A DNA stretch of 64,000 nucleotides from positions 1 to 64,000 of the forward strand of contig MU400611.1 of NCBI GenBank assembly GCA_022578965.1, read 5' to 3'. The DNA comes from Xylaria sp. FL1777. Taxonomy: Eukaryota > Ascomycota > Sordariomycetes > Xylariales > Xylariaceae. Below are positions 11,439-22,670 of this stretch, in pieces. The stretch's first letter is position 1; every line of letters starts with the position of its first letter. The notes beneath the pieces were generated by a model. The model saw nothing but the letters and a program-made list of their open reading frames with translations, was not told where the DNA came from and did not search any database. A program made the position numbers and the translations under genes.

Positions 11439-12874
11439 ACTTATTTTTACATAAATAAAACCTTGCTTTAATAACTGCTAAAAATTATATTATTTTTTAG
11501 CTATACTAAGGTTTTTTAGTTATTTTAAACTTTTATATAATATTTTTACTTTAACTTATAAAAACAAATCTTATTTTTAAAGAAGTCGCTTTAATTAAGC
11601 TATAACGCTTTATAATAATACTTTGCTTAAATTTTGTTTGCTTTTTTATATTAAGCAAATTTATATTTTACTTATTTTTAAGCAAACTATATTTATATTA
11701 AACTACATTAAAAATTTAACTAAAAAATTAAACCTTTTTTAATAGTATATTTTTTTTATGTATAACTTTTAATTTAAGTAGTAATATATTAATAAAAAAA
11801 ATAAATATTAAGCTAATTTTAGCTAAAAACTTATATATAAAAATAAAATTAAAGGTAAAATATATTTTTATTAAGTATTAAAGCTAAAATAATATAAAAA
11901 AGTACAAAAAACAATATATAAAACTAGCTTTTTATAGTGCTTATATATTAATTATATTTTTTTATTTCTTTATATTTTTTTGTATTTTTTTATTTCTTTT
12001 TGTATCTTTTTGCATTTTTTTGTATTTTTTTGCATCTTTTTGCATTTTTTTGCATTTTTTTGCATTTTTTTTATATACTTATTTAATATATAACATTAAT
12101 ATTTATGCTTGCTTTTAAAGTTTTCTTAAAGTTAAAATACTTATTATATTAAGTTAAATAAAGTTTAGCTATTTATAGTTATTTTTTAACAATATAAAAC
12201 TAATACTATTTAATTAATTAATGCTTTAATGCCTTTTTTTAATTTATTAAAGATTTATTACTTTTTGTTTATTTTTTGCTAGCTTAAATAATATTTATAA
12301 TCTTTTTTTTTTGTTGCTTTTTTAATAAAAACTATAGTAGCTTACTAATATTTTGCTTACTTATTTTAATAAAATTTAGCAATATTAATCTATAAATGTT
12401 TATATATATATATATATTAAAATTAGCATTTAAATAAACGTAATATAGTTTTTTTTTTAAAGCAGTTTAATTTTAGCTGCTACTTATTATAAGCATTATA
12501 CTTTATATATTTACTTTGTTTAAGCTAGCAAAATTGCTTTATATATAGTTATATAAGCTTAAACTTTTATTATTTTTAAAACTTTAAAATAATATAGCTA
12601 ATATTACTAAATAAATATTTTAATGCTTATAACTTATAATTTTTTTTTATATAAACAAAAATTTGCTTTAATAATTACTAAAAACTATATTATTTTTTAG
12701 CTACACTGAAGTATTTTAGCTATTTTAAACTTTTAAATAATATTTTTACTTTAATTTATAAAAATAAATCTTATTTTTAAACAAATTGCTTTAGTTAAAC
12801 TATAACGCTTTATAATAAAAGCTTGCTTAAATTTTGTTTACTTTTTAGCACTAAGCAAGTTTATATTTTACTTA
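11439..12874. mobile_element. 1.4 kb segment bounded by 236-bp direct repeats
   Basis: A left repeat (11439-11674) and a right repeat (about 12638-12874) are offset by 1,200 bp. They share the landmarks TTGCTTTAATAA, ATATTATTTTTTAGCTA, TTATAACGCTTTATAATAA and, at the right edge, TTTATATTTTACTTA. Differences are mainly transitions. The layout resembles a short non-autonomous LTR element, but no target duplication, TG/CA tips or polypurine tract were confirmed, so a simple segmental duplication is equally possible. The interior holds a 10 bp minisatellite at 11951-12070. Confidence 0.5.
11951..12070. repeat. 10-bp minisatellite TGCATTTTTT, about 12 units
   Basis: A strictly 10 bp period. Units are TGCATTTTTT, TGTATTTTTT, TGCATCTTTT and TATTTCTTTT, so positions vary by C/T and G/A. 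It lies within the 1.4 kb segment bounded by direct repeats. Confidence 0.92.
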
Positions 12875-14755
12875 AGAAGTGTTTTTAATAATAGTTTTTA
12901 ATAAAGTTAATTTTTAGATTTAAGTTGCATTAAAAGCAAAAAAAAATAACCTGTTTAAATAAAGCAATATAATTGTTATATTACTATTTTTAACTTTAAT
13001 TTAACTTGCTTTTTATTATAAAAGATTTGTTTTTTTAGCTTTAAAAAAAAATAAAAAGTATACTATTATTACTTTTTTTAATTTGCTAAAAGCTTAAAAA
13101 AAAAACAAAAATTATATTAAGTTTAATTTAAACTATTTTTTAATATATATTAATAATATTTAATATATATTAATAATAGTAATTTTTTTAATAAGCTTTA
13201 ATTTTTTTAGCATTTTTGATTTAGAACTATTAAATACATATATTTTAATAGCGCCTTTTAATATAAAAATAAAAAGTTTTACCTTTGTAAAATCTTGTTT
13301 TTTACACTACTAGTAAATAATTATAGCAAATCTAATAATTTTATAAGCAACTAAATTTAAATTATATTTAAGCTTAATATAAGCATAAATAAAAAAGTTT
13401 ATTATAAATTAAAGTTATTTATGCTTAAATATTAAAGATTTTATTAACTATTTTTGCAAGTTATAAACTTTATTAAATATATTATTAACTATTATAAGTA
13501 TTACTATAATTATAATTAATATACTGTTTTTAATAATTTTAAATCTTAATTTAGCATATAAATAATGTTTATATATAAATTTTTAATAGCATTTATAAAA
13601 TAGCATGCTGCTAATTATACTATAAACTTTTAAAGTGCTTTTATTATAAACATTAATTATATTTTTAAACAAATAAATAGCTTTAATTAATAAATTACAT
13701 TTTAGCATTACTTTTAGCAAAAAGTAAAAACTTTTAATTATTACTAATAAAACTTAGCTATAAATATTCTTTTAGCTTTTAAAAAAAGCACTACATTAAA
13801 AACTATTATTATACTTTACGTTTATAAATTATTTTCTTATATAGCTTTTAGCAAGCTTTTAAAAGTAAAAAAAGCTTATATATTAATTAAAGCTAAAAAA
13901 GCTAAATTTATTAAATAGTTTTAATTTATGTTTACTTAACTATATAGCTTTTAAAGCTTAATATAAAGTTTTAAAAATTAAATAACTTTTATTAAAATAA
14001 TTTAATTTAGCAATATTATTTTTATGCTGCTTAATAATAAAGCTACTATAAATATATAATAAAAACATAAGCTATTTAATTATTATTACAAAAAGGATTA
14101 TTAGTTTAACTTTATTTAAAAAGTTTATATAAAACTTTATAGCAAACAATTGTTTAATATGCTATAGTTATATTAATTAATTAATACTTTTTGCTTAGTT
14201 ATAAAATATTTATAAACAAACGAATTATTTTTATAAAAGCTAAACTATTTAAATTAATATAAAGTTAGCAATACTATATTAATAAACACTAAAAAAATGC
14301 ATTAAAAAATATTTATTATAAAAAGCTTTCTTAAAAACGAAAAATTGCAGTACGCTTAAATATAATAGCTATAGCAAAAAAAAAACATTAATAAAGCTGC
14401 TTAATTAGCTTTTTTAAATAAACTTGTTTATTTGCAACATTTAATTAAAATAGCTACTAAAAAAATTAATTAACGCTATATTATAAAAGCATTTTATATA
14501 AATAATAAAGTGCTACTGCTTTATAATTATAATAGCACTAGCAATATATTCTTTATTATATATAAGAAAATAAAAGTTAAAAGTATTATTAAATATTGCT
14601 TTTTAAGTATATATATAAAGTTATTATGCTAAAGCTTTAACTTTATACATAATAATAACTTAAACCTTTAAGGTTTAAATTTTTTTTGCAGAGCTAATAA
14701 TTTTAGTTAAAGAATTAAAAAAAGAAATGCTATTTAAATGCTATAGTTTAAAAAC
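12875..14755. other. AT-rich part of B1, nothing recognised
   Basis: No open frame, LTR or inverted repeat could be supported. TTTAATATATATTAATAATA is repeated near 13140-13175. This stretch has no counterpart in the visible part of B2. Confidence 0.5.
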
Positions 14756-14812
14756 CTATAAAAAAAAGCAATTCGTATAAAAAAAAGCAATTTGTATAAA
14801 AAAAAGTAATTT
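14756..14812. repeat. 19-bp tandem repeat, 3 units
   Basis: Three back-to-back units of the form (C/G)TATAAAAAAAAGCAATT(C/T) start at 14756, 14775 and 14794. The third has GTAATTT through a C-to-T change. Confidence 0.9.
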
Positions 14813-14938
14813 ATATATATATAGTAAACGTAAAGCTTAATTAATATATATTGTTTTTAGGTTTTATTAATAATTTGCTTGCTTATGCTTTAAATAGCAT
14901 TAAGCTAAATGTTTTTTATATAGAAAACATTTATTTTT

Positions 14939-15420
14939 TTAAAGCGTAAAGCTATAAATATATTATACTAGCTGCTTTTGTTTTATTAAACTTTTTTAAT
15001 AATAATAAAAGCAATAGCTTAAATAATAACGTTAAAACTTTTAGTAAACATTTTATTACAAAAAAAGCTAAAGTTATAGCTATAATACTAACGCTTTAAA
15101 AAAATAACAGAAATATTACTACTTTTAGCTGCACTTTTATTAAAATAGTTACTAGTACTTTTATTATTATAGCAGCTTTTTAAGCTACAAACGCTTTTAT
15201 TTTTAGTAATAATATAAGCACTTTAGCTATACTATTTTTTAGTAAAATATTTAATTATAAAGCTTAAATAAGCATTGCTTATAACATATAGTATTATGTT
15301 TAAACTACAAAACTTATTACTAATTTAACGTTTATAAAAAAGAAGTTTAAAACCGGCGTAAATTTTTTTTTTAGCTTTATAAATAGTTATAGCTTTAATA
15401 AAAAAGGCCTAAAGATTTAA
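14939..15420 (+). repeat. Dispersed repeat U, copy U2
   Basis: A 482 bp direct copy of U1, offset about 4.39 kb, from TTAAAGCGTAAAGCT to AAAGATTTAA. The final GATTTAATTAAAC runs straight into the 216 bp tandem repeat, so the right part of U seen in U3/U4 is absent. Most differences from U1 are transitions, plus a short deletion near the end. Confidence 0.8.
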
Positions 15421-16030
15421 TTAAACTTTACGTTTTACTTGCTTTTTATATTTAGCGCAATCTTTTTTAAATAAATTATAAACTTTTGCTTTTTTAAACA
15501 AATTATAAGCTTTTGCTTATGCAAATAACTTAAGGTTTAAATTATTTAATAAGTTTTGCATGCTTAAAGTAATTTAATTAATAATAATAGCAAGTTTTTA
15601 GCTATTGTTTTTGTTTAAAAAAACTTATAAACTTGATTAAACTTTACGTTTTACTTGCTTTTTATATTTAATGCAATCTTTTTTAAACAAATTATAGGCT
15701 TTTGTTTTCTTAAACAAATTATAAGCTTTTGTTTATATAAGCAACTTAGGGTTTAAATTATTTAATAAGTTTTGCATGCTTAAAATAATTTAATTAATAG
15801 TAATAGTAAATCTTTAGCTATTATCTTTGTTTAAAAAAACCTATAAACTTAATTAAACTTTACGTTTTACTTGCTTTTTATATTTAGCGCAATTTTTCTT
15901 AAATAAATTATAAGCTTTTGCTTATATAAGCAAATTAAGGTTTAAATTGTTTAGTAGGTTTTGCATGCTTAAAATGATTTAATTAATAATAATAGTAAGT
16001 CTTTAGCTATTATTTTTATTGTTTAAAATT
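15421..16030. repeat. 216-bp tandem repeat, about 2.8 units
   Basis: Units start with TTAAACTTTACGTTTTACTT at 15421, 15637 and 15853, exactly 216 bp apart. Each contains AAATTATAAGCTTTTG, TTTGCATGCTTAAA and AATTTAATTAATA(A/G)TAATAG. The period is a multiple of three, but no open frame spans it. Confidence 0.92.
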
Positions 16031-18134
16031 AAGTAGTTAAGCTTAAAGGTTTTTTGCTAAACAATTAAATAAAAAACAAACAAAACTAGTTAACAAACAT
16101 AGCTATTAAACTAGTATTAAAAATAGCAAAAAAAGCAATTAATAAAAAAAGCACTATATTTTTACTGCAGCTTAATATTACAGAAGCCTTTAATACTATT
16201 AATAAAAAAAGAATAATATTATTATTAATAATTTGCTGTGCTGCTTTATAGCGCGGTTTTTTTATTTGTATACTTATAAGTAAAACTATACAAAAAGCTA
16301 AATAAAAACCTTATGTAATAATGTTTATACTGCTACTTTAAAGCTTTACTACTTTATAAATACTAGTTTTTATTAATTAGCTTATTAAACAAAAAATAAA
16401 GTTAAAAAGTAAAAGAACTTTTTTTTATAAAGCCTTTAAACCTTTTGCTTAAAACTTTCTTTTTATATAAAAATACTTTTAAACTTATTTTTTTAGTGTA
16501 TATTTATATTACTATAGCTATTTTATGCTTTAGTAGCTTGCTATATTTTTTAAAAGCTTTATTTCTGCTAGGCTTTTGTTTAGCTATAACTAAATAACTG
16601 TTGTTTGTTTTAGTTTAAATTTACGTGCTTATTTATTTTTCTTTAAGTGTAATCTTAAGTTTTTTTTCTTTTAACTACCTTTTTAGCCAAAAGTGTAGTT
16701 TTAACGTTAGATTTTTTTTAGCTATGCTTTTTTTATTGCTTATAAGTTTGCCTTGAAGTTAGTTTTTAGCTTTTTAAGCTTTTATGTTTTAAATAACAGT
16801 TTTAATTTTTGTTATTGCTTATTAAATTAATTTTCTTAAAGCTAAGCTTTTTATATAATGTTTGCAAACAGTTGTTTTACTGCTAAAGTATAAGTTAATA
16901 AAAAGAACCTTTATTTTAATTTTTAGATATTTTATTTTAGTTGTTTTAAAAGCTTTAGCTATATGTTTAAAACATTTGTTTTAAGCTACTATAAATAAGT
17001 TAGTAATGCTTTTATTTAGCTTACTTAAATCTTTAGCAATTTAAAAATTGCTATTATGCTTACTACTGCTTAAAAATTGTTTAGCTATACTAATAGTTTA
17101 ATTTATATTAGTTTTTTTTAAATTATTTAAATTTATTAAAGCTTATGCTAACTTTTTTTTAAAAGTTAATAATAATAGCTTACTTATTTTAGCAAGCAGT
17201 AAAAAAACATTAGCTAGCTTGTTTTTATTAAAGCTTATTTGTTATATAAGCTAATAAGCAAGCTTTTTTGCTTTGCTTAATTATTTATGCTTTTTTTGCT
17301 TTAGCATAAAAAATATTAATATTTTTGTTTTTGTTTTTAGTATAAAAGCTATATAAGCTTTAGCTTTTTTTTTTTGCTTTTTTTTATTAGTTACTATACA
17401 TTTTTCCTTTTTTTCATTTTTTTTTAAAGAACATTTATATTTTTAATTTTCTTTTCTTTAAAAGTATTAACAAAAAAAAGCTTGCTTTTTGTTTTTTTTA
17501 GTAGTAAAATTGCTATAATTTTTAAAGCTAGCTTATAAGCTAACTTAGCTTACTTAGCTAAGCTTTATAACAATTTAAAGTTTTTAAATGCCTTTATAAA
17601 CGCTTGTTTTTAGTTACGCTTTTATGCTTGTTTTACTTTATAACTAAAGGCTTTTTTTTTTTTTTTAAATGCTTGTTATATTGCTTTTGTTTTTTTGCTT
17701 TAAAACTTATAGTACGCTTACTTAGCTTTTTTTTTTGTTTTAATTACTTTTAAAAACTATAAAAGTAGTGCTTAATGTTTTTTTTTTATAGTTTTTTTAA
17801 GCGTTATTTTATAAGTTATTATTATATTAACTTAATATTTATTATTATAAAGCATCCTTTAAAAACTTTTTGCTGTTTTTAGCCCAAAAAAGCATATTAT
17901 TAACATTATAAAAAGAATTATAGTTATAGCTACTTTATATAATACTAGTTAATATTAAGCAAACTATAACTAAAGCAAGCAAATTATTATTATTTTTTTG
18001 TTGTTAGTTTATAGCAAAAATAATAAAAGCGCTTTTTTTAAACATAACGCAATTTAAATTAAATGTTTTTAGCTTAAAAAGATTTTATACCTTTTAAACT
18101 ATAAAACGTTTTAGCTAAAAAAATACTTAAGCGT
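16031..18134 (-). other. B core segment; right part shared with B2
   Basis: From about 16875 to 18134 this is the inverted counterpart of B2 51832-53088 (landmark TTTACTGCTAAAGTATAAG near 16878, and AAACGTTTTAGCTAAAAAAA near 18105). The + strand is T-rich, so any ancient gene would read on the - strand here and on the + strand in B2. Reading that way gives a Lys-rich frame with stops at about chance frequency, so I name no product. Around 17280-17460 lies a block also present at 48480-48660 and 52500-52680. TTAAAGGTTTTTTGCT near 16044 repeats the motif seen at the B1 left junction. Between 16050 and 16870 no feature was found. Confidence 0.5.
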
Positions 18135-21100
18135 AATATATTAGCTTATAAACGTATTAAAAAATTCTTTATTTTAGTTAAATAAAAGCTTAAAAGTTTG
18201 TTTATTAGTAAATAGTTATAAGCATAGTTTATATAAAACTTCTTTATAAGTAAAAAGTATTATAACGTTAGCTTTGTTGTTTTTTCTAAGGCATATATTA
18301 GTAACTACGCAAAAGAAAAGCACTATAATATTAAGCTTGTTATTTTTTTTACAGTAAATATATACTAGCAACTATGTTTTAACTCCGCAAAGAAAAAACG
18401 CTGCAATATTAGCTTTGTTGTTTTATTTAAAGCAAGTATATATTAGTAATCACATAAAGAAAAAGCGCTGCAATATTAGCCTTGTTATTTTTTTTATTGC
18501 AAGCATATAATATATTAGCTTATAAGCGTATTAAAGAATTCTTTATTTTAATTAAATAAAAGCCTAAAAGTTTGTTTATTAGTAAATAATAATAAGCATA
18601 GTTTTTATAGACTTTTTTTGCAAGGAAAAAGCGCTGCAATATTAGCTTTGCTATTATGTTTAAAGCAAGTGCTAATAACTACGTAAAAAAAAAGCGCTGC
18701 AGCATTAGCTTTGTTATTTTTTTTACTGCAAGCATGCAGTATATTAGCTTATAAGCATATTAAAGAATTCCTTATTTTAGTTAAATAAAAGCTTTAAAGT
18801 TTGTTTATTAATAAATAGTTATAAGCGTAGTTTTTGCAAACTTTTTTTATAAAGAAAAAGCGCTGCAATATTAGCTTAATTGTTTTTTTTACTGCAAGTA
18901 TACAGTATATTAGCTTATAAATATATTAAAGAATTCCTTATTTCGGTTAAATAAAAGCTTAAAAGTTTGTTTATTAGTAAATAGTTATAAGCATAATTTC
19001 TGCAAAACTTTTTTGCAAGGAAAAAGCACTGTAATATTAGCTTTATTGTTATATTTAAAGCAAGTATTAATAATTACGCAAAAAAAAAGCGCTGCAGTAT
19101 TAGCTTTATTATTCTTTTTACTGCAAGCGTGCAATATACTAACTTATAAACGTATTAAAGAATTTTTTATTTTAGTTAAATAAAAGCTTAAAAGTTTGTT
19201 TATTAGTAAGCAATTATAAGCGTAATTTCTGCAGAACTTTTCCGTAAAGAAAAAGTGCTGCAGCATTAGCTTTACTATTATATTTAAAGCATATACTAGC
19301 AACTACGCAAAAAAAAAGCACTGCAGCATTAGCTTTGTTGTTTTTTTTACTGCAAGCGTGCAATATATTAGCTTACAAACATATTAAAGAATTCCTTATT
19401 TTGGTTAAATAAAAGCCTAAAAGTTTATTTATTAGTTAATAGTTATAAGCGTAATTTTTACAAACCTTCTCTACAAAGAAAAAGCATTGCAATATTAGCT
19501 TTGTTATTTTTTCTACTATAAGCGTACAATATATTAGCTTATAGTTATAAGCGTAGTTTTTGCAGAACTTCTTTATAAAAAAAAAGCACTATAACATTAG
19601 CTTTATTGTTTTATTTAAGATATATGCTAGTAATTATGCTATAATATTAAGCTTGTTGTTTTTTTTATAGTAAATATGCAGTATATTAGCTTATAATTAT
19701 AAGCGTAATTTTTATAAAACTTCTTTGCAAAAAAAAAGCGCTATAATATTAGCTTTATTGTTTTTTTTAAAGCAAATATATGCTAGTAACTACGCTATAG
19801 CATTAGCTTTATTGTTTTTTTTAAAGCAAGTGTTAATAACTATACAAAGAAAAAACGCTATAACATTAGCTTTATTGTTTTTTTTACTATAAGCATTTAG
19901 TATATTAGCTTATAAGCATATTAAAGAATTCTTTATTTTAATTAAATAAAAGCCCGAAAGTTTATTTATTAATAAATAGTTATAAGCGTAGTTTTTGTAA
20001 ACTTTCTTTATAAAGAAAAAGCGCTATAACATTAGCTTTATTGTTTTTTTTACTGCAAGCATGCAGTATATTAACCTATAAACATATTAAAAAATTCCTT
20101 ATTTTAATTAAATAAAAGCCCGAAAGTTTATTTACTAATAAACAGTAATAAGCGTAGTTTTTATAAACCTTTTCTGCAAAAAAAAAGCGCTATAATATTA
20201 GCTTTATTGTTATGCTTAAAGCAAGTATTAGTAATTATGCTGCAGCGTTAGCTTTGTTATTTTTTCTAAGGCAAGTATATGCTAGTAATTATGCTGCAGT
20301 ATTAAGCTTATTATTTTATTTAAGGCAAGTATATAATATACTAGCTTATAATTATAAGCGTAATTTTTGCAAAACTTTTTTGCAGAAAAAAAGCGCTATA
20401 GCGTTAGCTTAGTTGTTTTTTTTACTGCAAGTATATAATGTATTAGCTTATAGTTATAAGCATAGTTTCTGCAAAACTTTTTTGCAAAAAAAAAGCACTA
20501 TAACATTAGCTTTGTTGTTTTATTTAAAGCATATATTAATAACTATGCTATAATATTAAGCTTATTATTTTTTTTATAGCAAGTATGCAATATATTAGCT
20601 TATAATTATAAACATAGTTTTTGCAGAACTTTTTTGCAAAAAAAAAGCACTGCAACATTAGCTTTATTATTTTGTTTAAAGTATATATTAGCAACTATAC
20701 TACAATATTAAGCTTATTATTTTATTTAAAGCATATATTAGCAATTATGCTATAGTATTAAGCTTATTGTTTTGTTTAAAACATGTATTAATAATTATAC
20801 TGCAATATTAAGCTTGTTATTTTTTTTACTATAAGTATATAATGTATTAGCTTATAATCGTAAGCATAATTTCTGTAAAACTTCTTTGTAAAAAAAAAGC
20901 ATTGTAATATTAGCTTTATTATTATATTTAAAGCAAGTACTAACAATTATATAAAAAAAAGCGCTGTAGCGTTAGCTTTATTGTTTTTTTTATTGTAAGC
21001 GTGCAGTATACTAGCTTATAAGCGTATTAAAAAATTCCTTATTTTGGTTAAATAAAAGCCTAAAAGTTTGTTTATTAATAAATAGTTATAAACGTAGTTT

Positions 21101-21435
21101 TTGCAGAACTTTTCCATAAAGAAAAAGCGCTGCAGCATTAGCTTTACTGTTATGTTTAAAGCATATACTAGCAATTATACAAAAAAAAAGCGCTATAGCA
21201 TTAGCTTTATTGTTTTTTTTACTGCAAGTATATAATGTACTAGCTTATAAGCATATTGAAAAATTCCTTATTTTAGTTAAATAAAAGCCCGAAAGTTTAT
21301 TTACTAGTAAACAGTTATAAGCATAATTTCTGCAAAACTTCTCCGCAAAAAAAAAGCGCTGCAGCATTAGCTTTGCTATTATATCTAAAGCATATACTAG
21401 CAACTATACAAGGAAAAAGCGCTACAGCATTAGCT
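18135..21435 (+). repeat. 3.3-kb tandem array, 54-bp subunits within longer superunits
   Basis: About ten superunits are marked by GCTTATAA(A/G)C(A/G)TATTAAA(G/A)AATTC or close variants (near 18146, 18508, 18745, 18915, 19142, 19374, 19909, 20070, 21014, 21246). Each holds subunits of the type GCGCTGCAGCATTAGCTTTG followed by a T-run and GCAAGTATATGCTAGTAACTATG. The basic subunit is 54 bp, and one frame reads 18 residues with the core Ala-Ala-Ala-Leu-Ala-Leu-Leu-Phe-Phe. One stretch, 20212-20412, is open for 66 codons. Most variation between units is CpG/CpA-type transitions. B2 holds the inverted counterpart. Confidence 0.9.
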
Positions 21436-21442
21436 TAATATT

Positions 21443-21704
21443 ATGCTTAAGCCACTAAACTTGCTATTAACTTAACGTTTATAAAAAAAAAGTTTAAAAC
21501 TAGTATAAATTCTTTTTTTAGCTTTATAAATAGTTATAGCTTTAATAAAAAAAACCATTTTAATAACAAAAAGATTTAATGTTTAGTTTTATTGCATATT
21601 ATAGCCTTTATAAACTATAAATATATTTAACTAGTAAAAAACCTTTGGCTTTTTTTGCATACTTGCTTTAAAACTTATATAAGTTGTGGCATATGCTTAA
21701 ATTT
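21443..21704 (+). repeat. Dispersed repeat U, partial copy U3, and right end of B1
   Basis: Begins at ATATTATGCTTAAGC, equivalent to position 10908 in U1, directly after the tandem array; the left half of U is missing. It continues past the U1/U2 divergence point as in U4, through TTGCATACTTGC and GTGGCATATGC, to the B terminus. A1 resumes with TAAAATAGC at 21705. Confidence 0.8.
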
Positions 21705-22234
21705 TAAAATAGCTAAAGAAAAAAAACAAAAAATAGCTATATAAATAATATATAAACTATATAAGTATATAATTATGCTATAAAAACTATAAAACATGCT
21801 AGCTAGCTTTTAATATATAATAATAATAATTTTATAAAAGTTTTTAAATAAGTTTATATTTATTTACTTAAATAATATTTTAATTTATTTTAAAATACTA
21901 AAAAAACACAAAAAATATATAACTTAAGTATTAAAAACACTTAAATAAGCAAAATTATAACTTAATATAAAAAAATATTTATAGTATATATAAAAAATCA
22001 ACTTTTTAAAATTTATAATTACTTTAAAATAAATATAAATTTAATAGTTAAAAATTAATATAATATAAAATTAAAAAATATTAAACTTAACTATAATTAT
22101 AAATATATAATAAGCATTAGGATTTTTAAACTATGTTTAAATGTTAATTTAAAACTTTAAAAAAATAGCATTTTATTTTATAAAGTATACAAAGAAAAAA
22201 TATAAAAAAAAATCCTTTTTAATTTTAAAGAAAG
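21705..22234 (+). pseudogene. A1 reverse transcriptase relic, C-terminal half with decayed catalytic box
   Basis: Continuation of the RT broken at 10112. The catalytic box is clear at 21865-21876: TAC TTA AAT AAT reads Tyr-Leu-Asn-Asn where active Gypsy RTs have Tyr-Leu-Asp-Asp. Both Asp codons have become Asn by G-to-A. It is followed in frame by Ile-Leu-Ile-Tyr-Phe-Lys, then a Lys/His-rich stretch, as in the family. Further on, Asn-Phe-Leu-x-Phe-Ile-Ile and Ala-Leu-Gly-Phe-Leu-Asn (about 22000-22130) match the thumb and connection region. A2 and A3 carry the same Asn-Asn box on the other strand. Confidence 0.88.
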
Positions 22235-22670
22235 CTCGAAAAGCTTTTAAAGAACTAAAACTAAAAGTTACTTTTGACTTTATAATTAAACTACTTAATC
22301 TATAGAAAAAAAAAAAGCTAAAAACAAATGCTTTAAATAATATAATTACGAAAGTTTTAAAACAATTAAAAAATAATAAAAAATAGCACTTAATAGCTTA
22401 TTATTTTAAAGCACTATAAAATGCAGTATTATAATACTTAATATATAACAAAGAATTATTTATAATTATTACTGCATTTAAAAAATAAGAACTATTTTTT
22501 ATAAAAACTATAAAGCTAATTAAAATCTATTTAAATTATTAAAACTTAATAAAATTTATAACTATATAAAAGATTATTAAACAACATAAAAATTAAATAG
22601 TTTTTTTTTTTAAGTTTAATTTTAAAATATGTTATATTAAAAAAAAAAAAACATTTAAGCAAATATACTT
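22235..22670 (+). pseudogene. A1 RNase H relic
   Basis: In one frame from about 22235 the translation follows Gypsy RNase H closely. It opens Ala-Phe-Lys-Glu-Leu-Lys, then has an Asn-Ala-Leu-Asn-Asn stretch where the family has the catalytic Asp-Ala-Ser motif (Asp to Asn). Next comes an Ala-Tyr-Tyr-Phe-Lys-Ala-Leu block, Asn-Lys-Glu-Leu-Phe-Ile-Ile (the conserved Lys-Glu-Leu block), and Ala-Phe-Lys-Lys before a stop where the family has Trp. Stops coincide with expected Trp and Gln positions, as C-to-T or G-to-A decay predicts. Confidence 0.85.

Larger units (their letters stand above)
10113..21704. mobile_element. B1: 11.6 kb composite insertion of unknown class inside the A1 reverse transcriptase
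   Basis: The limits come from alignment with A2, where ATATTATGCTAT and TAAAATAGC are contiguous; in A1 they are separated by this block. The right end (…GGCATATGCTTAAATTTT) is shared with the left end of inverted copy B2 at about 46351. B1 contains 88 bp repeats, three copies of a dispersed repeat U, a 1.4 kb segment bounded by direct repeats, a 216 bp tandem repeat, a segment shared with B2 and a 3.3 kb tandem array ending in a partial U. No target-site duplication was seen and no reverse transcriptase, transposase or helicase motif was recognised. It could be one large element or several insertions stacked together. Confidence 0.65.

Noticed and set aside
20212..20412. 66-codon open frame as an independent gene
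   Set aside because: It lies wholly within the 54 bp tandem array, whose period is a multiple of three, and begins and ends inside repeat units. Kept as part of the array.
18135..21435. CRISPR-like array
   Set aside because: Units are contiguous tandem repeats without unique spacers, with mutated copies, in a eukaryotic transposon context.
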